From JAVKSM01 sp039583705 (GTDB lineage: Bacteria; Actinomycetota; Actinomycetes; Mycobacteriales; Pseudonocardiaceae), in NCBI GenBank assembly GCA_039583705.1, contig JAVKSM010000001.1:11032-75031 (forward strand): a stretch of 64,000 nt of DNA, read 5' to 3'. A model generated the notes under the pieces. That model did not search any database. It saw only the letters and a list, made by a program, of their open reading frames with translations, and was not told the origin of the DNA. The position numbers were made by a program, and so were the translations under genes. Every line of letters starts with the position of its first letter. Within the stretch, counting starts at the first letter, position 1. Positions 24,350 to 33,321 of the stretch are shown here, one piece after another.

Positions 24350-25909
24350 TCAGGGTTTGGGGGTCGGCGTCACGCCCACGGTGGCGGGGACGCGCGGTGA
24401 CGGCGCGGAGCCGGACGGCGTGCGGGTGGTCCCCGACAGCGGCGCTGTCGGGGCCGGTGTCGTCCGGGGTTGCGACGGCGGCACCGAGCTGGACGGCGGC
24501 ACCGAGCTGGACGGCGGCGCCTGGGTGCGGATCGTGCCGCCGAGGTACATCGCGGACTGGCACTGCGGCGGCGGTGCGGCCGAGGACGACGCCGCGCCGG
24601 ACGATGGCGGCGTCGACGGCGGCGGACCCGGGGGCGGCGGTGCCTGGGCCTCCACCGGCACCCCGCAGTCCAGCTCATAAACGATCTTCTGACCGGCGGC
24701 GAAGGCGATCGGGGAGACGAAGTGCTCGTCGAGGGTCCGGAAGTTCTGTGGCTGGGCCGTGAGCAGCTCGTCCTTGTCGCGTAGCAGCCGCACCGTGCCG
24801 ATGTCGCCACGCGACTCGAAGACCAGGTCGGTGAGCGCGACAGACGCGCCCTTGGGCACGGTGAAGCTCGCGGTCCCCGGCGTCTTGCCGGGTGGGGCCT
24901 TGACCGTCAGCCGCAGGCTGAAGGGCGCGACCTGCGCGGCGGCGCTCTGCTGCGCGCTGCTGGCCGCCTGGCTGGCGCTCTTCGCCTGGGCGCTCGCCTG
25001 CTTGGCCTGCGACTGGGCGACGGCGGCCTGCTGCTGGGCGGCCGTCAGGGGCTGCGCGACCGCGGCCCGGGCAGTGGAGCGGATCGTCGGGCGCAGCAGG
25101 CCGAACCACAGCGCGGCCAGGGCGAGCGCGGCGGCGGCCGCGGCGGCCAGCAGCTTGGTCGCACCACGGGGCAGGATGGGCTCCTGGACCACCCGACCCG
25201 CCACGGGCGCGCTCGGCCGCTCCGGTGCCGACACCCCCGCCGGTGCCGGCACCGGAGCCGCGCCGAGGTCGTCGATCGGTAGCCACGTCGGGTCGTCGGC
25301 GCCCGGGTCCTTCACCTCCGTGAACACCTGGAATTGGCGGGTCTTCGGCGTCCCCTTCCAGATGGGGCGCAGCACCCGCACCCGGACCTTCGAGAACGCC
25401 GCGTTGCCCGGGTCGATGACCAGCACGTCCGGGCGGCACCGGACGGCGAGCGCGTCGTCCGGGTCGTCGCCGGAGAGTGCGACGTGGACCGCGTGGTTGC
25501 TGTGGTTGTCCACGGCCAGCGCGTGCCGGGACCACAGCCGGGCCTGCGACGTGCGGGGGATCAGCTCGGCCTCGGTGCGCACGAACCGCCCGACGTCGAC
25601 GACGGTCTCCGGGACAGCGGTGTCGTCAGGGTGCTCGTTTGGCCGCACCATGACGGCGAAGGGCACCTCGCCGGCCGGCACGTCGGCGGTCCCCGGCACC
25701 TCGAGCCGCACCGTCACGGTGCCCTCGGTCCCCGGGTACAGCGACAACGTGTCCGGCGTGAACCTCGTGTACCCGGCGAGCGCGCCGACCGCGCTGAACC
25801 GGTAGCCCTCGACGACCTGGCTCTGGTTGATGACCGTGAGTTCACAGCTCGCCGCGTCGTCCGGCATCAAGCCGATCCGGGCCACGTCGAACCTCGCCGC
25901 CGTGCTCAT
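24350..25909 (-). CDS. Membrane-anchored tandem Ig-like protein, eCIS-associated (CisA-like candidate)
   Basis: 519 residues from ATG 25909 (MSTAARFDVARIGLMPDDAASCELTVINQS). Residues about 1-220 are two beta-sandwich domains, the first with YTRFTPDTLSLYPGTEGTVTVRLEVPG and the second starting ELIPRTSQARLWSRHALAVDNHSNH. A membrane helix (LLAAAAAAALALAALWFGLL, near 260), an Ala/Gln/Ser-rich helical stretch and a C-terminal beta domain with a Pro/Ser/Thr-rich tail follow. It is clearly paralogous to the gene at 32326. In Streptomyces a membrane protein of the contractile-injection locus (CisA) has been reported to link the particle to the membrane; similarity in plan and location suggests the same role. 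That is inference. Confidence 0.65.
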   Translation of the reverse strand: MSTAARFDVARIGLMPDDAASCELTVINQSQVVEGYRFSAVGALAGYTRFTPDTLSLYPGTEGTVTVRLEVPGTADVPAGEVPFAVMVRPNEHPDDTAVPETVVDVGRFVRTEAELIPRTSQARLWSRHALAVDNHSNHAVHVALSGDDPDDALAVRCRPDVLVIDPGNAAFSKVRVRVLRPIWKGTPKTRQFQVFTEVKDPGADDPTWLPIDDLGAAPVPAPAGVSAPERPSAPVAGRVVQEPILPRGATKLLAAAAAAALALAALWFGLLRPTIRSTARAAVAQPLTAAQQQAAVAQSQAKQASAQAKSASQAASSAQQSAAAQVAPFSLRLTVKAPPGKTPGTASFTVPKGASVALTDLVFESRGDIGTVRLLRDKDELLTAQPQNFRTLDEHFVSPIAFAAGQKIVYELDCGVPVEAQAPPPPGPPPSTPPSSGAASSSAAPPPQCQSAMYLGGTIRTQAPPSSSVPPSSSVPPSQPRTTPAPTAPLSGTTRTPSGSAPSPRVPATVGVTPTPKP

Positions 25910-26155
25910 GCCGGCGAGGCTACGAGCCGGCCCGGCACCCGGCACCGCGCACGCGGCCGGACCATCGGGCAACGTGGAGTGCCCGTTGCGCCGCTCCCAG
26001 CCGGCGTCTGGGCGAGGTGCCCTGGGCGGACGAGTACCGGACCGCGATCGCCCCATCACTCCCCGCGGCCGGGCATGTTCCGCATATCCCGTCGGCTCTG
26101 ACCCGAACACGCCACAGGGAACCGGCCCCGGCAGCGGGCACGAGCCGACCGGTGC

Positions 26156-26416
26156 TCAAGGCCCGGCCCGTGCCGTATCCACTGCGCGAGCCAACCCCTC
26201 GCCTCGGGCGTGAGCGCCCTGCCAGCCCAGGCAGGACCGGCAGTACTTCTTCTCCGCAGCGGTCAAGCTGGCCGCCACCACCACGGCCCCGCACACGGTG
26301 ACATAGCGACCGGCCCGACACCCCGAACCCACCGCGTCACTCGTCACCAGATGCGCGTCACCGGTCCGGGCATCGACGAACGAGAGCACCTCACATCGCA
26401 TCGTCGGTGCGCTCAT
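26156..26416 (-). CDS. Small cysteine-containing protein, putative zinc-ribbon
   Basis: 86 residues from ATG 26416, with GGGGAGGG about seven bases upstream. Contains MRCEV, then GCRAGRYVTVCGAVVVAASLTAAEKKYCRSCLGW. The GRYxxxCGxxVxxASLT...CxxC pattern is seen in small actinobacterial proteins of unknown function. The upstream small frame overlaps it by a few bases. Confidence 0.55.
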   Translation of the reverse strand: MSAPTMRCEVLSFVDARTGDAHLVTSDAVGSGCRAGRYVTVCGAVVVAASLTAAEKKYCRSCLGWQGAHARGEGLARAVDTARAGP

Positions 26417-26535
26417 CACTCTGCCCTCCCCGCACCTGGAACAACCGCATCGATCACGCAGTCCTGCTCACGACATCGTTCTGCTTCCACGTGTAACGAA
26501 TGCGCATCTCGCACTTCGGTGATCCGTATCTTCAT
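26416..26535 (-). CDS. Possible 39-residue protein coupled to the zinc-ribbon gene
   Basis: ATG 26535 to a TGA that overlaps the GTG-ATG start of the next gene. The peptide begins MKIRITEVRDAHSLHVEAERC and ends EQDCVIDAVVPGAGRAE. The tight overlap suggests translational coupling, but there is no clear ribosome binding site and no family is recognised. The frame is open further upstream to 26706 across the decayed regulator, where it is unlikely to be coding. Confidence 0.3.
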   Translation of the reverse strand: MKIRITEVRDAHSLHVEAERCREQDCVIDAVVPGAGRAE

Positions 26536-26619
26536 GAACGTGGTAACGTAGCCGCAATCACAATCGAGTAGATCCCCCGTGGTACTCGCGGTGCACGGGA
26601 GCGTCGTATCCGTCGCCGG

Positions 26620-27155
26620 GTGCGGTCGGCAGCCGAAGCAACTCGTGTCGCAGCACTGCAACTCGGCAAGGAGGCAGACAATTCTGTGGTCATCGGCTGG
26701 GCACATGAGTTACGTGCCTGGTTTGCCTTGACTCAGGGTCGGTACCGGGAAGTGATTGAAGCGGCGCAAGCGGGTCAGGACGCGGCCCCAGGCCGCTCCG
26801 TCTCCGTCCAACTCCTTGCCCAGGAAGGCCGGACAATCATTTCGTGGTTGATCCCGAAAAGTTCGATTTTTATGCCATGGACTGCCACAGGCTGATTGGG
26901 GACAACAGCCTTGCGGAGCTGCACGCCCGTGAGATAGTTCGGAAGACAACAGCCGTAGACGGCGCCGTGCTCTCGCCGATGCGGAAGGCGGAAGGCGAGC
27001 TGACCCTGGGCGTCATTGCGGCCCGCAATGGAGAACTCCAAGTCGCCCTTGACTTCGGGAATAAGGCCCTCGCCATTGACCGCCGCTCCCAGCCCTCGCC
27101 AGGCGCCCGAGATTTCCACAACACCCTCATCGCGGTGACGAGCCGTTCAAACTGA
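26620..27155 (+). pseudogene. Decayed XRE-type regulator, C-terminal TPR-like part only
   Basis: Two consecutive frames read like the C-terminal half of actinobacterial XRE/TPR regulators. Frame one gives ALQLGKEADNSVVIGWAHEL then RAWFALTQGRYREVIEAAQAG up to about 26840. Frame two, from 26844, gives VDPEKFDFYAMDCHRLIGDN then GELTLGVIAARNGELQVALDFGNKALAIDRRS. A frameshift and a small deletion separate them, and the HTH N-terminus is absent. The region has lower GC than its neighbours. A gene of what looks like the same family begins at 63846. Confidence 0.65.
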
Positions 27156-27250
27156 GCCGAGCGCGATCGAGGCCATATATACCCGCTCGTACGTCGAGGC
27201 AATCAAGAGTAGCGGTCCGTTCGACAGCGTCTGAGAGGGATGGGTCCTGG

Positions 27251-30200
27251 CTAACCCGGTGGCGGCGGGCTGTGCGGCACGACCAGGAACGGCGGGCTGT
27301 CCACCGTGCCGCCCGGGAAGGAGGCGACGAGCACGCGGTCACCCTGCGCATCGTTGGGCAGGATCGGCATGGACGCGGTGAACGCCCCGGTGGGGTCGGT
27401 GCCGATCGTCAACTGGCCGAGCCCGGGACGCCAGGTGAGCTCGACCGCGACACCAGCCGGGAACCCGCTCCCGGTCACGACCGTCGCGCTGCCCGGAGCG
27501 CCGAGGGTGGGGTCCAGTACCAGTACGGCGATCGTCCCGTTGCCGCCGAGTTGTGCCGTGGACGGCCCGTCGGCGGTGGCGACCGCGAGCGTCCCGGCTG
27601 CCGCTCCGGGTCCGGCCGGCGCGAACCCGACCCCTACCGCGCACGTCCCGCCCGATTGCAACGTGGCCTTGGCGCAGCCGTCGGAGGTCACCGTGAAGGG
27701 CCCTGACACGTCGGTCGAGGTGACGACCAGCGGCCCGGATCCGCCGTTGGTGACCGTGAACGAGCGCGGCTGGCTCACCGTGCGCTGCGGCTGGCGGCCG
27801 AAGTCGGCGGCGGCCGGCGCCAGGGTGAGCGCGGAGTGGCGCAGGTAGGCATACGCGTCGACCACGTTGTCGGTGTCCTCGGGCACGAGGGCGGCCGTGG
27901 TCTGGAAGGCGACCGTGCGCCCGTGGGCATCGGAGGCCGGGAGCGCGGCGTCTGTGGCGGTCCCGGAGAGGAGTTGGTTCACACCGCCCCCGGCGAGGTC
28001 GGGCAGGTAGCGCGCGTACGCCCCGGCTGCCCCCGGCGCTCGCGCGGGCGCGATCAGGTCGCCCGCCTGGGAGGTGAAGCTCACGGTGCGGCCGTCGGCG
28101 GACAGGGCGGGCGTCGCGCTCGGGCCGTCGCCCGGAACCGGCTCCACCGCGGGTGCCTGGGCAGCCGATGCCTGGGCAGCCGACGGCTCGTGGGGGGCCG
28201 GGGCGGGGGCTGCGGCGGACACCAGCGCGGTTCGCTCCGTGGACAGGTCGCGCAGATAGACCTGGGGAACACCGTCGGGGACCGCGACCGCGCGGAAAGC
28301 CACGCGACTGCCGTCACCGGACAGCGAGGGCTGCCCCGCCGACTCCGCTGCCTTGCCCCCGGGCAGCACCGAGGCGGTCCGGGTGGGGCCCGGTTGGTAG
28401 CTGGCATCGCCGGTCCGGTCGGTGTCGTGCACGAACACCTGACCGCTGCCGCTGGCTGGCGAGGTGAAGGCGACCCAGCGTCCGGTGGTCGATACCGAGG
28501 GCTCGCCGCCGGACGTCGGCGCCCCGGTGGCGTCGACGCTGACGACGGTGGCCGGGCCCTGGCCGGCGCAACCGAAGCAGCCAGTCCCGGACCGGTCCCG
28601 TCGGGCCAGGACGACGCTGCGGATCCCGGCGGTGGCGACCCGGACGAGCTGGCCGGACACCGCCAGCGTGCCGACGGACGGGAGGACCGCGGGCGGTCGC
28701 AGCAGCAGGTAGGCGGTACAGCCGCGCGCCGGGCCGCCGTCCAGGCAAGGGGCCGGGGCGTTCCCGAGCCGCTGCGCCGGCGGCGGGACGACGAGCCGCA
28801 CCGAGCAGTCCGGCGGCGCGGCGAACGTGAGCGGAGCGCTGTCGGGCGCCCGGACGGCCAGCGCGACCAGCGCGGACTGCCCCAGCTCGACGGTCCCGGC
28901 GTCGACGATGGTGCCCCGACTGCCACCTCCACCCGAGGGCGCGACCGGACGCGGCACCAGCCCGGTGAGGTCGGCCGGCGGGCAGGCCGAGCCCCCACCG
29001 GGTGGGTAGGCGGCGTCCCCAGCGGGCAGCGGGACCGCTCCGAGCAGGGCCGGAGGCACCCGGCACTCCGCGACCAGCGGGTAGACCGCCTGGCCGTCGG
29101 GCGTCGTGGAGTCGGTGCGCAGCGAGCCTGTCAAGGCGTGCAGACGCCGGTCGGCGGGGCAGCCGGATACGCTCGGCGTGACGGCGAGGTCGACCCGGCA
29201 GCTCTGCCGCGGCTGCAGCGGCCGGGCGCAGTCCGACCCGGCGACCCGGAACGCGCCGTCTCCCCCGGCCACGGCGATCGTGCTCATCGTCACCGGCCGC
29301 GGGCCCGCGTTGGAGATCTCCACGCCGAGCCGGCCGTGCTCACCGGGCGCGACCGGAGCGCCGAAGTCCAAGACGGTGCCGGCGCTGGCGCCGCCCGCCT
29401 GGTGATTCTCCAGCAACGAGCCGAGCAACGGGTCGACCAGTCCGTCGGTCAGCGGGTCGAGCAGCCCACCCTCGAGCACCGGAGCGACCGCCGCTCCCAC
29501 CGGGGCGAGGACCGGATCGACGAGCTGGCCCACCGGACCGAGCACCGGACCGAGCCGCTGGCCCACCGGACCGGGCACGCTCAGCGAGAGCGACGGTGAG
29601 GCGGCGGCCAGCACCGCCGGGAAGACCAGCGTCGAGCCGTCGGCCGACAGCCGCGGCCGGCAGTCCGGTCCGCACCCGGGGATGCGCTGCAACGGCAGGT
29701 CACCGGCGACGTCGGTGGCCCGGTGCGTGGCGGGACCGGCGGGGCCACCGATGCCCGGCGCAGCGGCAGTGCCGACAGCAGCCGCGGTGGGGCCGCGATC
29801 GGTGACCACGATGTCGGTCACCTGGCCGGTGGTGACGGGGTAGGCGACCAGCCGGCCGGTGGCCGACACGCTGGGTGGACCGGCATCCCCGTCCGCCGGG
29901 TCCGAAACCAGGGTCGTGGTCTGCTGAGGCAGGTTGCGCAGGTAGATCCGGGACCGCCCGCTACTGCCGCCGGGCGTCGATGGACCGGCCAAGTCGGCGC
30001 GGGAGGCGAAGGCGACCTGGTTGCCGTCGGCGGTGACGTCCAGGGCGCCACCCGCGTCGACTCCCCCGGCTCCGCCGGGTCCGGTCGACACCACCGTCAC
30101 CGGGCTCCCGGACGGCGGGTCGGCAGCCGCCGCCGGCAGGCCGACCAACAGCGCCACCGCGACCAGCATGCTCCCGATCAGCGCGGTGACGCTCAGCGCG

Positions 30201-30358
30201 GTGACGACCGGCGCGGCCCTGCCTCCCACGGGGACCAGGGCATCATCCAGCCGCGTCGGGCTGCAGGTCCGCGGGTACGGGGCGGGGGGCAGGGTGTGGT
30301 GCCCGAACGGGCAGCGGACGGGTACCCATGAGCCCCATGGTGCTGGTGAGGAAGACAT
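27251..30358 (-). CDS. Large secreted beta-propeller protein with ASH/choice-of-anchor-D domains
   Basis: 1035 residues. A signal/anchor segment (about 53-78, TALSVTALIGSMLVAVALLVGLP) precedes TolB/WD40-like propeller repeats (LDVTADGNQVAFAS, SVSATGRLVAYPV, RLSADGSTLVFPA, SVSTTGRWVAFTS, SLSGDGSRVAFRA, ALSADGRTVSFTS). ASPM/SPD-2/Hydin-like (choice-of-anchor D) modules include VLDFGAPVAPGEHGRLGVEISNAG and LAPAAADFGRQPQRTVSQPRSFTVTNGGSG. The C-terminus is Ig-like (LGAPGSATVVTGSGFPAG). Cysteine pairs suggest folding outside the cell. It is divergent from the NlpC/P60 gene and lies among injection-system accessory genes; its role there is not known. Confidence 0.75.
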   Translation of the reverse strand: MSSSPAPWGSWVPVRCPFGHHTLPPAPYPRTCSPTRLDDALVPVGGRAAPVVTALSVTALIGSMLVAVALLVGLPAAAADPPSGSPVTVVSTGPGGAGGVDAGGALDVTADGNQVAFASRADLAGPSTPGGSSGRSRIYLRNLPQQTTTLVSDPADGDAGPPSVSATGRLVAYPVTTGQVTDIVVTDRGPTAAAVGTAAAPGIGGPAGPATHRATDVAGDLPLQRIPGCGPDCRPRLSADGSTLVFPAVLAAASPSLSLSVPGPVGQRLGPVLGPVGQLVDPVLAPVGAAVAPVLEGGLLDPLTDGLVDPLLGSLLENHQAGGASAGTVLDFGAPVAPGEHGRLGVEISNAGPRPVTMSTIAVAGGDGAFRVAGSDCARPLQPRQSCRVDLAVTPSVSGCPADRRLHALTGSLRTDSTTPDGQAVYPLVAECRVPPALLGAVPLPAGDAAYPPGGGSACPPADLTGLVPRPVAPSGGGGSRGTIVDAGTVELGQSALVALAVRAPDSAPLTFAAPPDCSVRLVVPPPAQRLGNAPAPCLDGGPARGCTAYLLLRPPAVLPSVGTLAVSGQLVRVATAGIRSVVLARRDRSGTGCFGCAGQGPATVVSVDATGAPTSGGEPSVSTTGRWVAFTSPASGSGQVFVHDTDRTGDASYQPGPTRTASVLPGGKAAESAGQPSLSGDGSRVAFRAVAVPDGVPQVYLRDLSTERTALVSAAAPAPAPHEPSAAQASAAQAPAVEPVPGDGPSATPALSADGRTVSFTSQAGDLIAPARAPGAAGAYARYLPDLAGGGVNQLLSGTATDAALPASDAHGRTVAFQTTAALVPEDTDNVVDAYAYLRHSALTLAPAAADFGRQPQRTVSQPRSFTVTNGGSGPLVVTSTDVSGPFTVTSDGCAKATLQSGGTCAVGVGFAPAGPGAAAGTLAVATADGPSTAQLGGNGTIAVLVLDPTLGAPGSATVVTGSGFPAGVAVELTWRPGLGQLTIGTDPTGAFTASMPILPNDAQGDRVLVASFPGGTVDSPPFLVVPHSPPPPG

Positions 30359-30416
30359 GCCGCACTAATGGGCAACAGGAGTTCCGAAAAGCGGCCGATC
30401 TTCCTAACCTGTCGCT

Positions 30417-31469
30417 ATGAGGTTGACCCGGATGCTCCACCCTGCACGCGGGCGGGTGCTCGGGCGGCTCGCCGTGGTGGTGCTGGTCGCGGCGACCATC
30501 AGCGGTGGGCTGTGGGGGCTGTCCCATGCGGTTCGCCAGCCCGGCTCCGACTCGACGGCCCCCGACCTCGCGGTGGCGAGCCTTGTCGTCGCGGCGCTGC
30601 CCAGCGCGCCGGGGCCGCCCACCACGGCATCGGCTCCGGCACTCCCACCTGCCCCTGGTCCCACCGATCCCGCCACACCGGCGGGGGCCTCGGCCGCTCT
30701 GGCCGCGGCGCGCGGCGCCACTCCGCAGGCGGTCAGTTGGGCGGACCAGTTCGAGGCATGGGTGCAGAAGACCTCTTCGCTGGTGGCCCTGCCCCCGCCG
30801 GCACTCACCGGCGCGGCCGCGGCGGAGCTCACCATGCGCCAGCAGGCCCCGAGCTGTCACCTCTCGTGGGTCACCGTCGCGGCACTCGGCATCGTCGACC
30901 CCGCCCGGGTGGCGAACCCCGACGCGCCCACCGCCACCGCTCAGGCGCTGTGCGCGAACGGTCGCGACACGGCCACCGCGACCGGCTGGACCGCCGCCGT
31001 CAAGTCGCTGAACGACGACCCTGCCCACGTCGAGAAGGTGCTGGCGGTCGCAACCAGCTACGCCGCCGCGCTGCGCAGCGGGGTCGCGATCAGCGTGCCC
31101 GCCCGGGCCGCCGTCGATTTCGCCGTCCAGCAGATCGGCCTGCCCTACGTGTGGGGCGGCAACGGCCCACAGGCCGGCGACGCCGGCTTCGACTGCTCCG
31201 GACTGACCAGCGCCGCCTACGCGAGCGCCGGGATCACGCTGCCCCGCACCGCAGACAGCCAGTACCGCGCGACGCCGCGGGTGGCACCGCAGGACCTGCG
31301 GCCGGGCGACCTCGTCTTCTACGGCAACCCCGCCACCTTCATCCACCACGTCGGCCTCTACCTCGGCAACGGCGTCATGGTCAATGCTCCGACGTTCGGC
31401 ATGCCGGTGCAGGTGGCACCGGTCCACACCCCGGGCGACGAGCTTGCCGGCGCCGGCCGCCCCGCATGA
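30417..31469 (+). CDS. NlpC/P60 peptidoglycan hydrolase next to the injection-system genes
   Basis: 350 residues. N-terminal membrane segment (LGRLAVVVLVAATISGGLWGL), a Pro/Ala-rich linker and a helical middle with SCHLSWVTVAALG that resembles a degenerate lytic-transglycosylase region. The C-terminal NlpC/P60 domain has VDFAVQQIGLPYVWGGNGPQ, FDCSGLTSAAY (catalytic Cys near 260), LRPGDLVFYGN and FIHHVGLYLG (His near 308). It is likely to cut the cell wall, possibly letting an intracellular contractile particle act across the envelope. Divergent from the beta-propeller gene with only 58 bases between starts. Confidence 0.85.
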   Translation: MRLTRMLHPARGRVLGRLAVVVLVAATISGGLWGLSHAVRQPGSDSTAPDLAVASLVVAALPSAPGPPTTASAPALPPAPGPTDPATPAGASAALAAARGATPQAVSWADQFEAWVQKTSSLVALPPPALTGAAAAELTMRQQAPSCHLSWVTVAALGIVDPARVANPDAPTATAQALCANGRDTATATGWTAAVKSLNDDPAHVEKVLAVATSYAAALRSGVAISVPARAAVDFAVQQIGLPYVWGGNGPQAGDAGFDCSGLTSAAYASAGITLPRTADSQYRATPRVAPQDLRPGDLVFYGNPATFIHHVGLYLGNGVMVNAPTFGMPVQVAPVHTPGDELAGAGRPA

Positions 31470-31685
31470 GGAGATCCCCGGGAGTTCCGGTCACCCTGGG
31501 TGCCAAGCGCCAGGTCCGCGCCCGGATCAGTCGACCGCATCGATCCCGGTGGGGCCGCACACCTGCTCAGGTATCACCGTGTGTCGCTTCCAACTCGGGT
31601 TTCTTTAAACCCGTTGCTGATGCAAGCGACGGGAGGAGGCGGCGGACCGGGTGGGCGTCGCCGGATGAGGGGATAGGGGATTTCG

Positions 31686-32303
31686 ATGATCGACCAGGTT
31701 TCCGTGTCAGTGCGAGCGTTCGACCCGATCTCCCAGGCCGGAATCGCCAGCCAACTGCGATTCCGGCCCGAGGTGCACCTCGTCGAGGACGGCAGTTCGG
31801 CCTCCGTCGTCGTCGTGGTCGTGGACCGTGTGGACGAGCAGGCGGTGGAGGCCATCCGATCGATCCAGCGACGGGGCTGTCGGATCGTCGTGGTCGCGAG
31901 CAAGATCGAGAGCAACGACCTGCTGGCGGCGGTGGAGGCAGGGTGCGCCGGGCTGTTGCGGCGAGTGGAGGCACTGCCCGAACGGCTGGTCACCGCGATC
32001 CGGGCAGCGGCGGCCGGCGAGGGCACCCTGGCCCCTGACCTGCTTGGGCGGCTGCTCGAGCAGGTGGGGCGGCTGCAGCGGGACTCCCTCGCCCCGCGCG
32101 GGCTCACCGCTGCTGGCTTGACCAGGCGCGAAGTGAGCGTGTTGCAGATGGTCGCCGAGGGCAAGGCCACCGACGAGATCGCCAAGCAGTTGTGCTACTC
32201 CGAGCGCACCGTCAAGAACGTCATCCATGACGTGACGACTCGGTTGCAGGTGCGCAACCGGGCACACGCGGTTGCCTACGCCGTCCGGGAAGGCCTGATC
32301 TGA
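31686..32303 (+). CDS. LuxR/NarL-type regulator with degenerate receiver
   Basis: 205 residues, ATG 31686 four bases after AGGGGAT. The C-terminal LuxR HTH (about 141-203) is canonical: LTRREVSVLQMVAEGKATDEIAKQLCYSERTVKNVIHDVTTRL. The N-terminal 115 residues have receiver-like alternation (SVVVVVVDRVDEQAVEAIRSI ... RIVVVASKIES ... GCAGLLRR), but the N-terminal acidic pair of a receiver is missing (VSVRAFDPISQAG). It is probably phosphorylation-independent. LuxR-type genes sit at the same place in Streptomyces injection-system loci, so this is a candidate controller of the cluster. Confidence 0.85.
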   Translation: MIDQVSVSVRAFDPISQAGIASQLRFRPEVHLVEDGSSASVVVVVVDRVDEQAVEAIRSIQRRGCRIVVVASKIESNDLLAAVEAGCAGLLRRVEALPERLVTAIRAAAAGEGTLAPDLLGRLLEQVGRLQRDSLAPRGLTAAGLTRREVSVLQMVAEGKATDEIAKQLCYSERTVKNVIHDVTTRLQVRNRAHAVAYAVREGLI

Positions 32304-32325
32304 CCCCTGTCCCCTGGCCCGCCCA

Positions 32326-32985
32326 TCACAGCGGCCGGGCCAGCAGCGGCCGCTGCAGCAGCGTGCCCTCGACCAGGAGCGGATCCTCTCCTTCCGGCCG
32401 GGCGATGACGTGGAACCGTCGCGACGCGGTCTCGCCCCGCCACCGATGGTGGTTGGACCGGACGCGCACCCGGCAGGATCCGGCCGTTCCTGGGAAGACG
32501 GTCAGTCCGGGCGGTGAGCAGCCGACGGCGAGCACACCACCGGGATCGCGACCGTACAGGCGGACATGGAGCGTGCTGTTCCCCCCGTTGTGCAGGATCA
32601 GCTTATAGGTCGCCGCCCGTCCTCGCTGGACGGGGGGGATCAGCTCGGCGTCGAGCTCGGCGAATCGGCGCACCACGAGCAGCTCTTCGACCACTGAGCT
32701 GGCGATGCCCTGATGGGAGGTGGTGAGCAGGCCGAATGGGGTCGGTCCGGCTCGTACGTGCGCGGCACGGGGCGGGTGGAAGTGCACGACGAGCCTGCCC
32801 GTGCTCCCGGCGGGCAGCGCGAGCACGGGCGGGTCCACCGTGGTCCAGCTACCCGCGGTGCCGAGCACCTCGAAGGTGAACCGGTCGGCGGTCGGTCCGG
32901 TGTTGGTCACCGCGACCTCACAGGTGACATGGTCCCCTGGAGCGAGCGCGATGGCCCCGACCGGCATCCGCACATGCACGGGCAT
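32326..32985 (-). CDS. Tandem Ig-like beta-sandwich protein, paralogue of the 24350 gene
   Basis: 219 residues, ATG 32985. Two beta-sandwich domains: MPVGAIALAPGDHVTCEVAVTNTGPTADRFTFEVLG, then AELDAELIPPVQRGRAATYKLILHNGGNSTLHVRLYGRDPGGVLAVGC. The second domain aligns with the N-terminal second domain of the protein at 24350-25909 (ELIP ... A ... L ... N ... N ... HV ... G.DP ... L.V.C). There is no signal peptide or membrane segment, so it is probably cytosolic. It may bind the particle or a partner of it. Confidence 0.7.
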   Translation of the reverse strand: MPVHVRMPVGAIALAPGDHVTCEVAVTNTGPTADRFTFEVLGTAGSWTTVDPPVLALPAGSTGRLVVHFHPPRAAHVRAGPTPFGLLTTSHQGIASSVVEELLVVRRFAELDAELIPPVQRGRAATYKLILHNGGNSTLHVRLYGRDPGGVLAVGCSPPGLTVFPGTAGSCRVRVRSNHHRWRGETASRRFHVIARPEGEDPLLVEGTLLQRPLLARPL

Positions 32986-33321
32986 GGCAGCGACGATAAG
33001 GCTGGACGCCGCGGGGCCGACGGGTCATCGAGGAACCCCTTCGGACCCTGTGGCTTGCCCTGGCAGCGCGCCTGGCTGGTGGGGTCCCGCCACGGCGACC
33101 GCAGGCTCCCGCTGCTCTCCAGACCCTCTGTCACCACGGACACGACGTGACCCACCGTCGCGGCGTCGTCGTGTCTGCCGGGGAGGTATCTGTGCGGCCT
33201 CCCGAAGGTGCAGCCCGCAGTGCCCGGCTTCTCGCCCGGCGGGCTGCTGCGGGCTCCGTCGTCGCCGGATGAGGCTGGACGCGAACTCCGGCCACCTCAC
33301 CGGAGCGGAGGTGGTCACGCG
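32986..33321. other. Divergent intergenic region
   Basis: 336 bases between the minus-strand Ig-like gene and the plus-strand zinc-ribbon gene; no gene recognised. It should contain promoters for both directions, including the one for the downstream injection-system operon, but no clear -10/-35 pair stands out in this GC-rich stretch. Confidence 0.5.
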
